The translations under genes were made by a program, and so were the position numbers. From positions 1-64,000 of the forward strand of contig CAVSMM010000005.1 of NCBI GenBank assembly GCA_963729165.1: DNA of 64,000 bases, read 5' to 3'. Of this stretch, positions 36,887 to 45,062 are shown one piece after another. This DNA comes from JACCZX01 sp963729165 (GTDB taxonomy: Bacteria > Pseudomonadota > Gammaproteobacteria > Burkholderiales > Burkholderiaceae_F). Below the pieces are notes generated by a model. The model saw nothing but the letters and a program-made list of their open reading frames with translations, was not told the DNA's origin and did not search any database. Numbering within the stretch: the first letter of the stretch is position 1; the number at the start of each line of letters is the position of its first letter.

Positions 36887-37977
36887 ATGGCCCCCAAGAT
36901 CGCGGCCATGCCGCCGCCGGCCGGAACCGAATCTCTATTCGACGAGACCGAAGAGGATTTGTTTGGCGAGCCGACGATGTCGCGCGCGGGCGTGGCCGTC
37001 GACGCCGCGGATTTTGATGAAACGTTGACGCGCCTCGGTCGCTTGTTGCCACGCAGCGTCCACTTGGGCACCTCGTCGTGGTTCTTCCCGGGCTGGCGTG
37101 ATCTGGTATGGCGCGGTGACACCGACTACACCGAGTCGCAACTCGCACGTCACGGGTTGAGCGCGTACGCGCAACATCCGCTGTTTCGCTGCGTCGGCAT
37201 CGATCGCACCTTCTACCAGCCACTGGCTGTGGCCGAGTATGCGCGTTACGCGGATCAGGTACCGATCGGCTTTCGCTTCGTCGTCAAGGCGCCTGCGATG
37301 ATTTCGGATGCAGCCATGCGCGGCAAGCGTGGCGAGCCGATCGAAGCCAACCCGCTGTTCCTGGATCCCGCTGCGGCGCTCGATCATTTTGTCCAGCCCG
37401 CGATCGAAGGTCTGGGCGAGCGCGCCGGACCGCTGGTGTTTCAGCTCTCACCGCTGCCCGCGCGAGATCAAGCGCGCAGACGGCGGCATCGCGATAGTCG
37501 AGCGCATCGGTGCGCTGCTGGATGCGTTGCCGGTGCAGCATCGGCGGTATCGCACCCGTCTACGCCATTGAGCTGCGCGACCCCGAGTTACTGACACCGC
37601 GTTTCATTCGAACGTTGCGTGAACGCGGCGCGCGCCTGTGCATCACGCTGCACCCGCGCATGCCTGTCGCAGCGCGTCAGAGTGCAGCGCTGCGCGCGAT
37701 GGACGCACTGGAAGAAGAAGGCGACGACTGGCGGCTGAAGGGGCCGCTGATCGTGCGCTGGAACCTCGCGGCCGGATTGCGGTACGAAGAGGCGCGGACG
37801 CGCTACGCACCCTTCGATCGACTGTTGGACCCGGATATACCCACACGCGGCACGCTCGCGCACCTGATTCACGTGGCGATCAAAAGCAACCAACCGAGCT
37901 ACGTCGTTGCGAATAACAAAGCGGAAGGCAGTGCCCCGCTGACGTTGATCGAGCTTGCAAAAGCAGTGGTTCGTTAA
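36887..37977 (+). CDS. DUF72 domain protein, two frameshifts
   Basis: About 363 residues. The N-terminal tail is acidic (LFDETEEDLFGEPTM). The DUF72 TIM-barrel-like body begins VHLGTSSWFFPGWRDLVW, with HPLFRCVGIDRTFYQPL and FRFVVKAPAMISDA; it continues in shifted frames between about 37455 and 37560 (IKRADGGIAIVERIGALLDALP) and ends YAIELRDPELLTPRF and VYIARYNN-like VVANNKAEGSAP. Function unknown; homologues are called YecE-like. Confidence 0.85.
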
Positions 37978-38052
37978 CGCTTGTTCCGAATGTCAAATTC
38001 AGGCAGCGCTGCGCCGCCAAGTGCTTGCGTGCGACGAAACATAAAAGCTGAT

Positions 38053-38946
38053 TCACTTCGAGTGCCGCACGCCATCACTATCGATTGCGAGATATCTCAC
38101 GCCCTGTGCGTCAAGGAATTTCATAGCGTCATCGACAGGCTTCAGCATTGCCACCGTCGCGCACGCACCCGCTGCGATCGCGAGCGGCGCGACAACAGAT
38201 ACCGAGCGCCAGTATTCAACGGGCCACCCGGTGCGCGGATCGAGCAAATGGGAATAGCGTCGACCGTCGTGTATGAAGTAGCGTTCGTAATCGCCCGAGG
38301 TCGCCATCGCGCCGTGCGGCACGTTCAGATGCGCGATCGTTGTGCCTGGCTCGCCGCGCGGATCTTGGACCGCGACTCGCCACGGCTGGCCGTCGGGGTG
38401 CGGGCCAATGACGCGCACATCGCCGCCGAGATTGACCAGGCCGTGCTCTCCGCCAAGGTCGACAATGATCGCGGCTGCGCGATCAGCTGCGTATTCCTTG
38501 CCGATGCCGCCAAAGTCGACCTCCATGTCCGCGCGCAGACGCAGCGTCGGCGAACTCCATTCAATTTTTGACCAGCCCACTTGCTGCAGCAGTTGCTCAA
38601 GTGCCGCCTGCGAAGGCACGCGTCCGGACTTGAAATCCCACGCACGCCGCAACACGCCACTGGTGAGGTCGAACGCACCGTCGCTTTGAGCATGCAGCAT
38701 GTCGGCAAAGTCGAGCAGGCCCGCGGTCTCGGCGTCCACCGTCAGCGCCGCGCCGCCCGCCGCGCGATTGATCGCGGTAGTGACGCTGTCGTCGCGATAG
38801 CGCGAATACTTCGCTTCGATCCGACGCACTTCACCGATCGCAGCGTCCGACCAGCGTCGAGCCGTCGCTTCATCCGGCGCGTAGACGCGCACTTCGCAGT
38901 GCGACGCCATCGCGCGAAAGGTAAACGAGTAAGAAGTGAGTGGCAC
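38053..38946 (-). CDS. apbE: FAD:protein FMN transferase ApbE
   Basis: 297 residues. ApbE motifs: FRAMASHCEVRVYA, EAKYSRYRDDSVTTAINRAAG, SDGAFDLTSGVLRRAWDF, VDFGGIGKEYAADRAA, LVNLGGDVRVIG, SGDYERYFIHDGRRYSHLLDPRTGWPV. Acids for Mg2+ and the flavin site are present. It covalently attaches FMN to Thr/Ser of extracytoplasmic proteins. There is no clear signal peptide; export or anchoring is unresolved. It is last in the tlpA-DUF4266-DUF3570-apbE operon, 41 bp after its neighbour, pointing to a substrate encoded in the same operon. Confidence 0.93.
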   Translation of the reverse strand: MPLTSYSFTFRAMASHCEVRVYAPDEATARRWSDAAIGEVRRIEAKYSRYRDDSVTTAINRAAGGAALTVDAETAGLLDFADMLHAQSDGAFDLTSGVLRRAWDFKSGRVPSQAALEQLLQQVGWSKIEWSSPTLRLRADMEVDFGGIGKEYAADRAAAIIVDLGGEHGLVNLGGDVRVIGPHPDGQPWRVAVQDPRGEPGTTIAHLNVPHGAMATSGDYERYFIHDGRRYSHLLDPRTGWPVEYWRSVSVVAPLAIAAGACATVAMLKPVDDAMKFLDAQGVRYLAIDSDGVRHSK

Positions 38947-38987
38947 GCGCAGCCCGTTTCAAGCTGCGCGATGCTAACGCCTGAGGC

Positions 38988-40163
38988 CTAGAACTTCTTG
39001 CTGACGCCCACCTGATAAAGCTGCGCCTTGAAGTCCTGCAGTCCGGGGCTGCCGTCGCCGCCGATACGCCAGTCGCCGCGTTGCTCGTAGTACTCGGCTC
39101 GTCCGTCTATTGTCCAGCCACCGGGAAACGACTTGGCGAGCTTCAGGCCCGGCGTGATGCCGCCGAATGACGATAGGCGCTGGTCGCTGGTGTAGAACGC
39201 ATTCGGATTCATCGCGTATCCCGGCGGGAACGGTGCTCCGAGAGCCGCGTCGTACACCGGGTCGTAATAGAAGAACGCAGCACTTTGTGTGGTATAGCGC
39301 ACGCTGGGCGTTAGCGTGAAGCCGTGCGGAAGCTCTTGCGCCCATTCAATCGTGCCCGTGTGAGCGTTGATCTCCCAATCGTCATGGTAATAACGGTATG
39401 ACGTCCGCAACGCGGCCTTCAAGCCATCGAAGTAGTGATTCCAGCGAATCAGTACTGCAAGCTGGTCGCGACTATCGGGCCGCTGGTCGACGCCAAAGAT
39501 CGCCTTGTACGGGTCCGTCAGATAGCCACTCTGGCGCGCGTAATACAGATTGATCTGCCCCGTGTCGTTGCGGCTCAACACCTGCGTGATGCCGACGAGG
39601 CCATCAAGCGTATTTTTCGTGCGGGTGAAGACTGGGCCGTCCTGCGGAAAGATTTCGTCGGAGGAATAGCCGAAGCCGACCGTGAACGTCGTGTTCTGAT
39701 CCGACGTCGCATGGCGCAGCGTTACACCGCCAGCGATCGACTTGTAGTCATCTTCGGTTGAGTAGGCACCCCGTACCGACACGGCGGTGCGGCCAAAGTA
39801 CTTGGTCACAGTGATGTCGCCAGCGGCACGCTTGTCTTCGACACCTTCGCCAGACGCACCCGACAGTGTCGTGTGGTAATAGGGCGAGGCACCGGTCATG
39901 CTGTCATACACGGCGCCAATTTCGAACACCCAGCTGTCGCTGATCGGTGCCAGCATATACAGCGCGGGCGACTTGACGGTCATGCGGTCGCCCGACGATC
40001 CTGGCGTCACGCCGTTGTTTTCCTGGTAGTCCTTGTAGTACAGGTACTTGAACTGAATCAACGTCGCATTGGGGACTGTCACCTGTGCGTGCGCAGACGG
40101 CACGATCCCCGGTAACGCCAATGCGGCTGCGAGGACGGAGCCGGTTTTTGCGGGAGATCGCAT
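38988..40163 (-). CDS. DUF3570 outer-membrane beta-barrel protein
   Basis: 391 residues from ATG 40163. A signal peptide (VLAAALALPGIVPSAHAQ) precedes alternating aromatic beta-strands (IQFKYLYYKDYQENN, DRMTVKSPALYMLAPISDSWVFEI, TFTVGFGYSSDEIFP) and ends in a C-terminal Phe (YQVGVSKKF), the usual outer-membrane assembly signal. The function is unknown; the family occurs next to DUF4266 and ApbE. Its ATG overlaps the DUF4266 stop (TGATG). Confidence 0.88.
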   Translation of the reverse strand: MRSPAKTGSVLAAALALPGIVPSAHAQVTVPNATLIQFKYLYYKDYQENNGVTPGSSGDRMTVKSPALYMLAPISDSWVFEIGAVYDSMTGASPYYHTTLSGASGEGVEDKRAAGDITVTKYFGRTAVSVRGAYSTEDDYKSIAGGVTLRHATSDQNTTFTVGFGYSSDEIFPQDGPVFTRTKNTLDGLVGITQVLSRNDTGQINLYYARQSGYLTDPYKAIFGVDQRPDSRDQLAVLIRWNHYFDGLKAALRTSYRYYHDDWEINAHTGTIEWAQELPHGFTLTPSVRYTTQSAAFFYYDPVYDAALGAPFPPGYAMNPNAFYTSDQRLSSFGGITPGLKLAKSFPGGWTIDGRAEYYEQRGDWRIGGDGSPGLQDFKAQLYQVGVSKKF

Positions 40164-40393
40164 CAGTTGCACCCGCAACCGCCGCCGCCCACGCTCATTC
40201 CGCCGGATGCGCCTTCTTTGCTGAAATAGGTGTGCTCTTCAAAGCGCGTTTGCAGCGGGTCCGAATCGAACGCCATGTCGGGCTTGGCGAGATTGCCTTT
40301 CTGCCATGGCTGCACCGTTTCGCATCCCATCAGCGCAACGCTGGCCGTCAGGATGCCGGTGCATGTAATCAACGAAGCGATCGATTTCTTCAT
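40163..40393 (-). CDS. DUF4266 small lipoprotein, candidate flavinylation substrate
   Basis: 76 residues. A lipoprotein signal (TASVALMGC, lipidated Cys24) leaves a ~53-residue mature protein: VQPWQKGNLAKPDMAF, then FSKEGASGGMSV, a glycine run and terminal CGCN. Residues 60-67 (EGASGGMS) resemble the ApbE target pattern [DE]-G-x-[ST]-G-[AG]-x-[ST] seen in NqrC/RnfG proteins, with Ser63 as the possible FMN site. The Cys-Gly-Cys end could bind metal or be the target of the neighbouring TlpA. Family identity is seen; the flavinylation idea is inference. Confidence 0.85.
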   Translation of the reverse strand: MKKSIASLITCTGILTASVALMGCETVQPWQKGNLAKPDMAFDSDPLQTRFEEHTYFSKEGASGGMSVGGGGCGCN

Positions 40394-40402
40394 CGCTATT
40401 CC

Positions 40403-40909
40403 TTACTTTCGTGCCGCGGTGAGCGCGGACTGGATCTCGCGCTCGAGTTCTTCGCGTTGGCTGTCTTTAAAGCCGATGTGGACCGCACGCACTTTGCCGT
40501 CGGCGCCGATCAGGAATGATGTCGGCATGCCCTTCGGCTGATAGACCTCGGCGACTTTGCCCGTCGTGTCGTAAGCAACGGCGAATTTGGCAGGCGTGCC
40601 GGCGAGAAACTTGTCGGCATCTTCACGCTTTTGGTCAACGTTGATGCCGACGACCGTGAACCCACGCGCGCCGTACTTGGCCTGCATCTCATTCATCCAC
40701 GGAAACGACTGTTTACATGGCGCGCACCACGACGCCCAGAAGTCGACGTAGACGACCTGGCCCTTCATCTCGGACAGCCGCACCGGTTTCGGTGTGCCAG
40801 CCAGGTCGAATGCGGGCGCGCGACTTCCTACTTCCTGGGCCGCGACACTACCTGTCGAGAGTGCCAGCGCAGACAAAATGAGAGCGAGTGCCTTACTGCG
40901 AGAGACCAT
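40403..40909 (-). CDS. TlpA-like periplasmic thiol:disulfide oxidoreductase
   Basis: 168 residues. A signal peptide (ALALILSALALSTGSVAAQE) and a thioredoxin fold with active site FWASWCAPCKQSFPWMNEM, FTVVGINVDQKREDADKF and the cis-Pro loop GMPTSFLIGADGKV. TlpA/ResA proteins reduce disulfides in exported proteins. It is first in the operon, 9 bp before the DUF4266 gene, whose C-terminal CxC is a plausible client. Confidence 0.92.
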   Translation of the reverse strand: MVSRSKALALILSALALSTGSVAAQEVGSRAPAFDLAGTPKPVRLSEMKGQVVYVDFWASWCAPCKQSFPWMNEMQAKYGARGFTVVGINVDQKREDADKFLAGTPAKFAVAYDTTGKVAEVYQPKGMPTSFLIGADGKVRAVHIGFKDSQREELEREIQSALTAARK

Positions 40910-40983
40910 TTGTGATGCCCTTTCCCCGAGGAGTGACCAGATACTAGCGGCTAAGCCTCGCAGGACGGCATCGCGGATTGCGG

Positions 40984-41358
40984 CTAATCCACCGTGGAAT
41001 TCTTTCTTTTAGCCGCGAAAGTCTTACGGAATTTCGCGACTTTTGGTGAGACCACAAACATGCAGTATCCGGCAGCGGGGTTGTGCCGGTAGTACTCCTG
41101 GTGATGCGTTTCAGCACGGTAATAGTCGGGCGCGGGAAGCAATTGCGTCACGATCGGCTTGCTCCAATGGCTTTGCGCCTCTCGGATAACGTCCTCGGCA
41201 GCGCTACGTCTCTCATCCGAATGGTAAAAAAATTACCGAGCGATAGCGCTGCCCGAATCGTTGCCTTGCCGATTCAGCGTCGTCGGATCGTGTATGACGA
41301 AAAAGATTTCGAGCAACTCACGATACGAGTTGCGGACCTTACGAGCACCAATGCAGGT
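40984..41358 (-). pseudogene. msrA: Remnant of peptide-methionine sulfoxide reductase A
   Basis: Only the C-terminal two thirds is recognisable: SYRELLEIFFVIHDPTTLNR, then QGNDSG, RYRSVIF, YHSDERRSAAEDVI, SKPIVTQLLPAPDYYRAETH, HQEYYRHNPAAGYCMFV and a basic tail. The first ~55 residues, with the catalytic GCFWC, are absent; upstream DNA is the end of the TPM gene. There are two further frame changes: one base missing after NDSG, and an A7 run (41226-41232) where six would fit. The indels may be sequencing errors, but the missing 5' part looks like a real deletion. Confidence 0.8.
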
Positions 41359-41367
41359 TCGAGGCCA

Positions 41368-41877
41368 TCACAACACTGTCGGCGCATCAGATAGCTGATT
41401 AGGATTACGCGCGCCATCGGCGAGTCGGAAGCGCTCGGCAAGCACGGCGCTGACCGCGCGCACCGCTGCGACGCTGCCCGCTTCAAACTCCCCGACGCGA
41501 AATCGCTCGCGCATCATCTGCGAGATTTCTTCCCAACGCGCATTTGGAACGTGCTGTGCGATGCCGCGATCTGCGACGATCTCGATGCGGTGGTCGGCGA
41601 GCTCGATATAAATCAGCACGCCGTTGTTTTCTTCCGTGTCCCATATCCGCAGCTTCGCAAATACCATTTCCGCACGTTCGCGCGCAGGCGCATCGCGACG
41701 CAGGTAGCTCCACGGCAACGTCGGTTCAACTGCGAACCGAATTTCGCCCGAGTGGATCTGCTCGCCTTTTGCAATTTCGTCCTGGATTCTCTGCAGAACT
41801 GCGGGCGGAAACGCGCGAGTCACCGATTGCGGCGTCTTTATCGCGTGGCGCAGCCAGCGTCCGAGTTTAGAAGGCAT
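41368..41877 (-). CDS. TPM-domain protein, short form
   Basis: 169 residues without signal peptide or clear membrane helix. TPM phosphatase-fold pieces are HSGEIRFAVEP, RAEMVFAKLRIWDTEENNGVLIYIELADHRIEIVADRGI and WEEISQMMRERFRVGEFEAGSV. It follows the longer TPM gene by 6 bp; the pair is common behind lemA. Function unknown. Confidence 0.88.
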   Translation of the reverse strand: MPSKLGRWLRHAIKTPQSVTRAFPPAVLQRIQDEIAKGEQIHSGEIRFAVEPTLPWSYLRRDAPARERAEMVFAKLRIWDTEENNGVLIYIELADHRIEIVADRGIAQHVPNARWEEISQMMRERFRVGEFEAGSVAAVRAVSAVLAERFRLADGARNPNQLSDAPTVL

Positions 41878-41883
41878 GTCGTA

Positions 41884-42909
41884 TCACCAGCTGCTTCCGC
41901 CGCCGCCACCCGAAAAATCACCGCCTCCGCCCGAGCTCCAGCCACCGCCGCCGCTCCAGCCGCCTCCTCCACCGCTCCAGCCCCCCGGAAGAAAGATAGG
42001 ACCGCCACGCCCACCGAGTGCTCCACCGCCGCGACCACCGCCGAAGCCACCGAGGGCAGAGAACAGGAAGACTGCAATCGCGGCCACACCGCCCAACAGC
42101 ACCGACGACAAAATAAATCCTGCAATGGCGCCTGCGCCAACCCCGCCCAATGCGGCACCGGGCACACCCATCTGCCGACGCAACATCGCGCTTACAAAAG
42201 CGCCGACCAAAATGATCGGAATCAGCAACGACAGCACACTTTCACCCGCATCGACGCGCTCGCGCGGGATACCTGCAGGCGTTGGTAATCCTTCACCCTC
42301 GATCCGCCGTATGACCGCGTCAACACCGGCATTCAGTCCTGCCGCGAAGTCACCTTTCGCAAACTGGGGCCCCATCTGTTCGCGCGTGATCCGTGCTGCG
42401 AGCACATCGGGTATCGCTCCTTCGAGCGACCGAGCGACGCTGATCCACGCCCGCCGATCCTTGACAGCCACAACCATCAACACACCGTCACCGATCTCGG
42501 GCCGCCCGATCTTCCACACGCCACCAACGCGATTCGCAAAATCTGAGATTGGCTCGGGTTGTGTGCTGGGCACAACGATGACTGCAATCTGCGCACCGCG
42601 CGCTTTTTCGAAATTCGCGAGTTTCGCTTCGAGCTCGGCGCGCTGTGCGCTGTTCAATACGCCGGCAGTGTCGGTGACGCGCGCGAGCGGTGGCACCGCG
42701 AGCGTGCCGTCAGGCTGTCTCTGCTCGGGCGCCGACGGTCGCGCGGAGTCCGGTGATGCCGGGGCACTCACCGACGCATCCGACGGCGCGAGACCTTTGG
42801 GCAGCTCGACCGGGGTTTGCGGCGTCTGCGCGATGGCAGACGCACACAGCGTGATGGCCGCACACCAAAGCCCAACGATCGCGCCAGCGCGGCGCGCACT
42901 CGACAACAT
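41884..42909 (-). CDS. TPM-domain membrane protein, YgcG-like, with Gly-rich tail
   Basis: 341 residues. Signal peptide, a Pro/Ala/Ser linker, then the TPM domain (VTDTAGVLNSAQRAELEAKLANFEKARGAQIAVIVVPST, IGDGVLMVVAVKDRRAWISVARSLEG). Two helices (SLLIPIILVGAFVSAML and GAGAIAGFILSSVLLGGVAAIAVFLF) precede a ~60-residue Gly/Ser/Trp tail ending GGGGSSW. It lies between lemA and the short TPM gene, an arrangement seen in many bacteria and linked to envelope or photosystem assembly in distant homologues. Confidence 0.9.
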   Translation of the reverse strand: MLSSARRAGAIVGLWCAAITLCASAIAQTPQTPVELPKGLAPSDASVSAPASPDSARPSAPEQRQPDGTLAVPPLARVTDTAGVLNSAQRAELEAKLANFEKARGAQIAVIVVPSTQPEPISDFANRVGGVWKIGRPEIGDGVLMVVAVKDRRAWISVARSLEGAIPDVLAARITREQMGPQFAKGDFAAGLNAGVDAVIRRIEGEGLPTPAGIPRERVDAGESVLSLLIPIILVGAFVSAMLRRQMGVPGAALGGVGAGAIAGFILSSVLLGGVAAIAVFLFSALGGFGGGRGGGALGGRGGPIFLPGGWSGGGGGWSGGGGWSSGGGGDFSGGGGGSSW

Positions 42910-42918
42910 TCGGAGTTG

Positions 42919-43518
42919 CTACTTCTTCTGCGTTCCGAAGTCGACCTTGGGGGGTTGCTTGACCGCTGCTTCGTCGGCCACCGCGAACTGCGGCTTCGGA
43001 GACGCACCGGTCAGTATTTTGCCCAGAAAGTTCTGCAGCAACGCGATCGTCGTGTTGTATTGCGCAACTGCATCGATGTAACGCTTGCGGGCAATCGCAA
43101 TGCGATTCTCTGTGCCTTCAAGCTGCGTGCGCAAATCCTGAAACGCGGCGTTGGCCTTCAGGTTCGGGTAGTTCTCAACTGTCACCAGCAGCCGCGACAA
43201 TGCCGAACTTACCTGGCTCTGCGCTTGCGTAAACTGCGCAAACGCCTGTGGATCGTTGATCAACTCCGGCGTCGCCTGAATCGAAGTCGCGCGTGCGCGC
43301 GCCTCGATCACATTCTGCAAAGTCGACTGCTCGAAGTTCGCTTCGCCCTTAACCGTCTCGACGATGTTTGGAATCAGCTCAGCCCGACGCTGATACTGGT
43401 TCAACACTTCCGACCACGCAGCCTTGACTTGCTCCTCCTGGGTCACGATCGTGTTGTAGCCGCATCCGGTCAATGCGCTGACGATCGCCATGGCGATCAG
43501 GGCCCGCAGGGTTCTCAT
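42919..43518 (-). CDS. LemA family protein
   Basis: 199 residues from ATG 43518. N-terminal lipoprotein-like segment (MAIVSALTGCGYN), then the LemA helical body: EEQVKAAWSEVLNQYQRRAELIPNIVETVKG, FEQSTLQNVIEARARATSIQ, LLVTVENYPNLKANAAFQDLRTQLEGTENRIAIARKRYIDAV, YNTTIALLQNFLG. First of the lemA-TPM-TPM operon with 6-9 bp spacing. Function unknown. Confidence 0.93.
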   Translation of the reverse strand: MRTLRALIAMAIVSALTGCGYNTIVTQEEQVKAAWSEVLNQYQRRAELIPNIVETVKGEANFEQSTLQNVIEARARATSIQATPELINDPQAFAQFTQAQSQVSSALSRLLVTVENYPNLKANAAFQDLRTQLEGTENRIAIARKRYIDAVAQYNTTIALLQNFLGKILTGASPKPQFAVADEAAVKQPPKVDFGTQKK

Positions 43519-43609
43519 TTTTCCTCCGCCTCGATGAGTGTTTGTAGCCACATTGTGCCTCGACGCGAAAACGGCGTGGCGAGCTTCGCTTACTCCGTAA
43601 ACTGCCGCG

Positions 43610-44128
43610 ATGAAAAGCCGCGGACGCACCGACTACCGACGCGCACTCGCTCAGTTCGCGACCGGCGTCACGATCGTGACGGCGCGGACTGCCGACGGCT
43701 CACCTACCGGGCTGACAGTGAATTCTTTTAACTCGGTCTCGCTCGATCCGCCTCTGATCCTATGGAGCCTGTCACTCAAGGCCGGCGCACTACCGGCCTT
43801 CCGCGACTGCTCAAGCTACGCGATCAACGTGCTGGCGACCGACCAGCTCGAGCTTGCCAAACGCTTCGCCGCGCGCGGCGTCGATCGCTTCGCGGGCACC
43901 GATTGGCATGCGGGGCCGCACGATCTGCCCGTGATCAACGGCAGCGTTGCCACGTTGATTGCGCATAACCGCAATCAGCATCTGGAAGGCGATCACATTA
44001 TTTTCGTCGGTGAAGTCACCGAGTTCGATGTACCAGGCGGTCCGCCTCTCGTATTTCACGACGGCCGCTATATCGCCAGCGCCACCGAAGAGCCTTTGCC
44101 GCGCGCGTTTCGCAAACCTTGGCGGTGA
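43610..44128 (+). CDS. Flavin reductase family protein (HpaC/RutF-like)
   Basis: 172 residues: FATGVTIVTARTADGSPTGLTVNSFNSVSLDPPLILWSL, YAINVLATDQLELAKRFAA, FAGTDWHAGPHDLPVINGSVA, HLEGDHIIFVGEVTEFD, PPLVFHDGRYI. It is an FMN-binding split-barrel of the short-chain flavin reductase type that usually supplies reduced flavin to a monooxygenase. No two-component monooxygenase is adjacent. Divergent from lemA by 91 bp. Confidence 0.9.
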   Translation: MKSRGRTDYRRALAQFATGVTIVTARTADGSPTGLTVNSFNSVSLDPPLILWSLSLKAGALPAFRDCSSYAINVLATDQLELAKRFAARGVDRFAGTDWHAGPHDLPVINGSVATLIAHNRNQHLEGDHIIFVGEVTEFDVPGGPPLVFHDGRYIASATEEPLPRAFRKPWR

Positions 44129-44195
44129 CTGATCAACACGAATCAATGTCAAGAACTGGAGTGATCGCCGCGACGGTGTGAACGAGAATCGCCGC

Positions 44196-45062
44196 ATGAA
44201 AGTTCGCGATCTGTTCGACTTCACGCTGCTAGCAGCTTTGTGGGGCGCAAGCTTCCTTTTCACGAGGATTGCGGCACCCGCGTTCGGGCCACTTGCTATT
44301 GCCGATCTGCGCACTGCCATTGCCGCGCTCGTGCTGCTATCCCTGCTGCTATGGCGCGGCGGCGCTGCGGAGCTTGCGCCAAATGCGTTTCGTTTCCTGC
44401 TGCTCGGCGCCTTCAACTCCGCGATTCCGTTCACACTGTTTGCCTATGCGGCGCTGTCGATCACCGCAGGGCTCGCTTCGATACTGAACGCGACCGTGCC
44501 GCTGTTCGCTGCGCTGGTCGCATGGCTTTGGCTGCGCGAGCGTCTGACGCTGTCGCAGTGGCTTGGCCTGGCGATCGGTTTCGCGGGCGTACTCTGGTTG
44601 TCGGCCGGTAGCGCCAGCTTCAAACCGGGCGGACATGGATGGGCAATCGGTGCCGGGCTGCTGGCATCTGTCTCGTATGCGATTTCCGGGAGCCTTGTGA
44701 AGGTTTACTTCGCTCACGTTCGGCCGCTTGCAGTCGCTACCGGCAGCCAGATCGCAGCATCTGCATTACTGCTGCCGCTCACGATTTTTCATTTGCCGCC
44801 GGCGATGCCGAGCTCGCTTGATTGGTTCGCACTGGTCGCCCTTGGCGTGTTTTGCACAGGGGTGGCGTACGCGTTGTACTTTAGGTTGATCGCACGGGTA
44901 GGACCGACGAAAACCATGGCAGTCACTTTCTTGATTCCAGCGTTCGCCATTGTGTGGGGCGTTGTTTTCCTGGCCGAGCAAGTGACTTCGGTCATGCTCG
45001 GGGGTTGTGCGGTGATCCTGATCGGCACCGCACTGGCGACACAAGTCTTCGTCAAGCGCTAG
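44196..45062 (+). CDS. DMT-family (EamA) transporter
   Basis: 288 residues from ATG 44196; GTG 44178 is possible. Ten helices in two EamA units: LLAALWGASFLFTRIAAPAFGP, ADLRTAIAALVLL, NSAIPFTLFAYAALSITAGLASILNATVPLF, GWAIGAGLLASVSYAISGSLVK, TKTMAVTFLIPAFAIVWGVVFL. Substrate unknown. It ends 10 bp inside the convergent monooxygenase gene. Confidence 0.9.
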   Translation: MKVRDLFDFTLLAALWGASFLFTRIAAPAFGPLAIADLRTAIAALVLLSLLLWRGGAAELAPNAFRFLLLGAFNSAIPFTLFAYAALSITAGLASILNATVPLFAALVAWLWLRERLTLSQWLGLAIGFAGVLWLSAGSASFKPGGHGWAIGAGLLASVSYAISGSLVKVYFAHVRPLAVATGSQIAASALLLPLTIFHLPPAMPSSLDWFALVALGVFCTGVAYALYFRLIARVGPTKTMAVTFLIPAFAIVWGVVFLAEQVTSVMLGGCAVILIGTALATQVFVKR

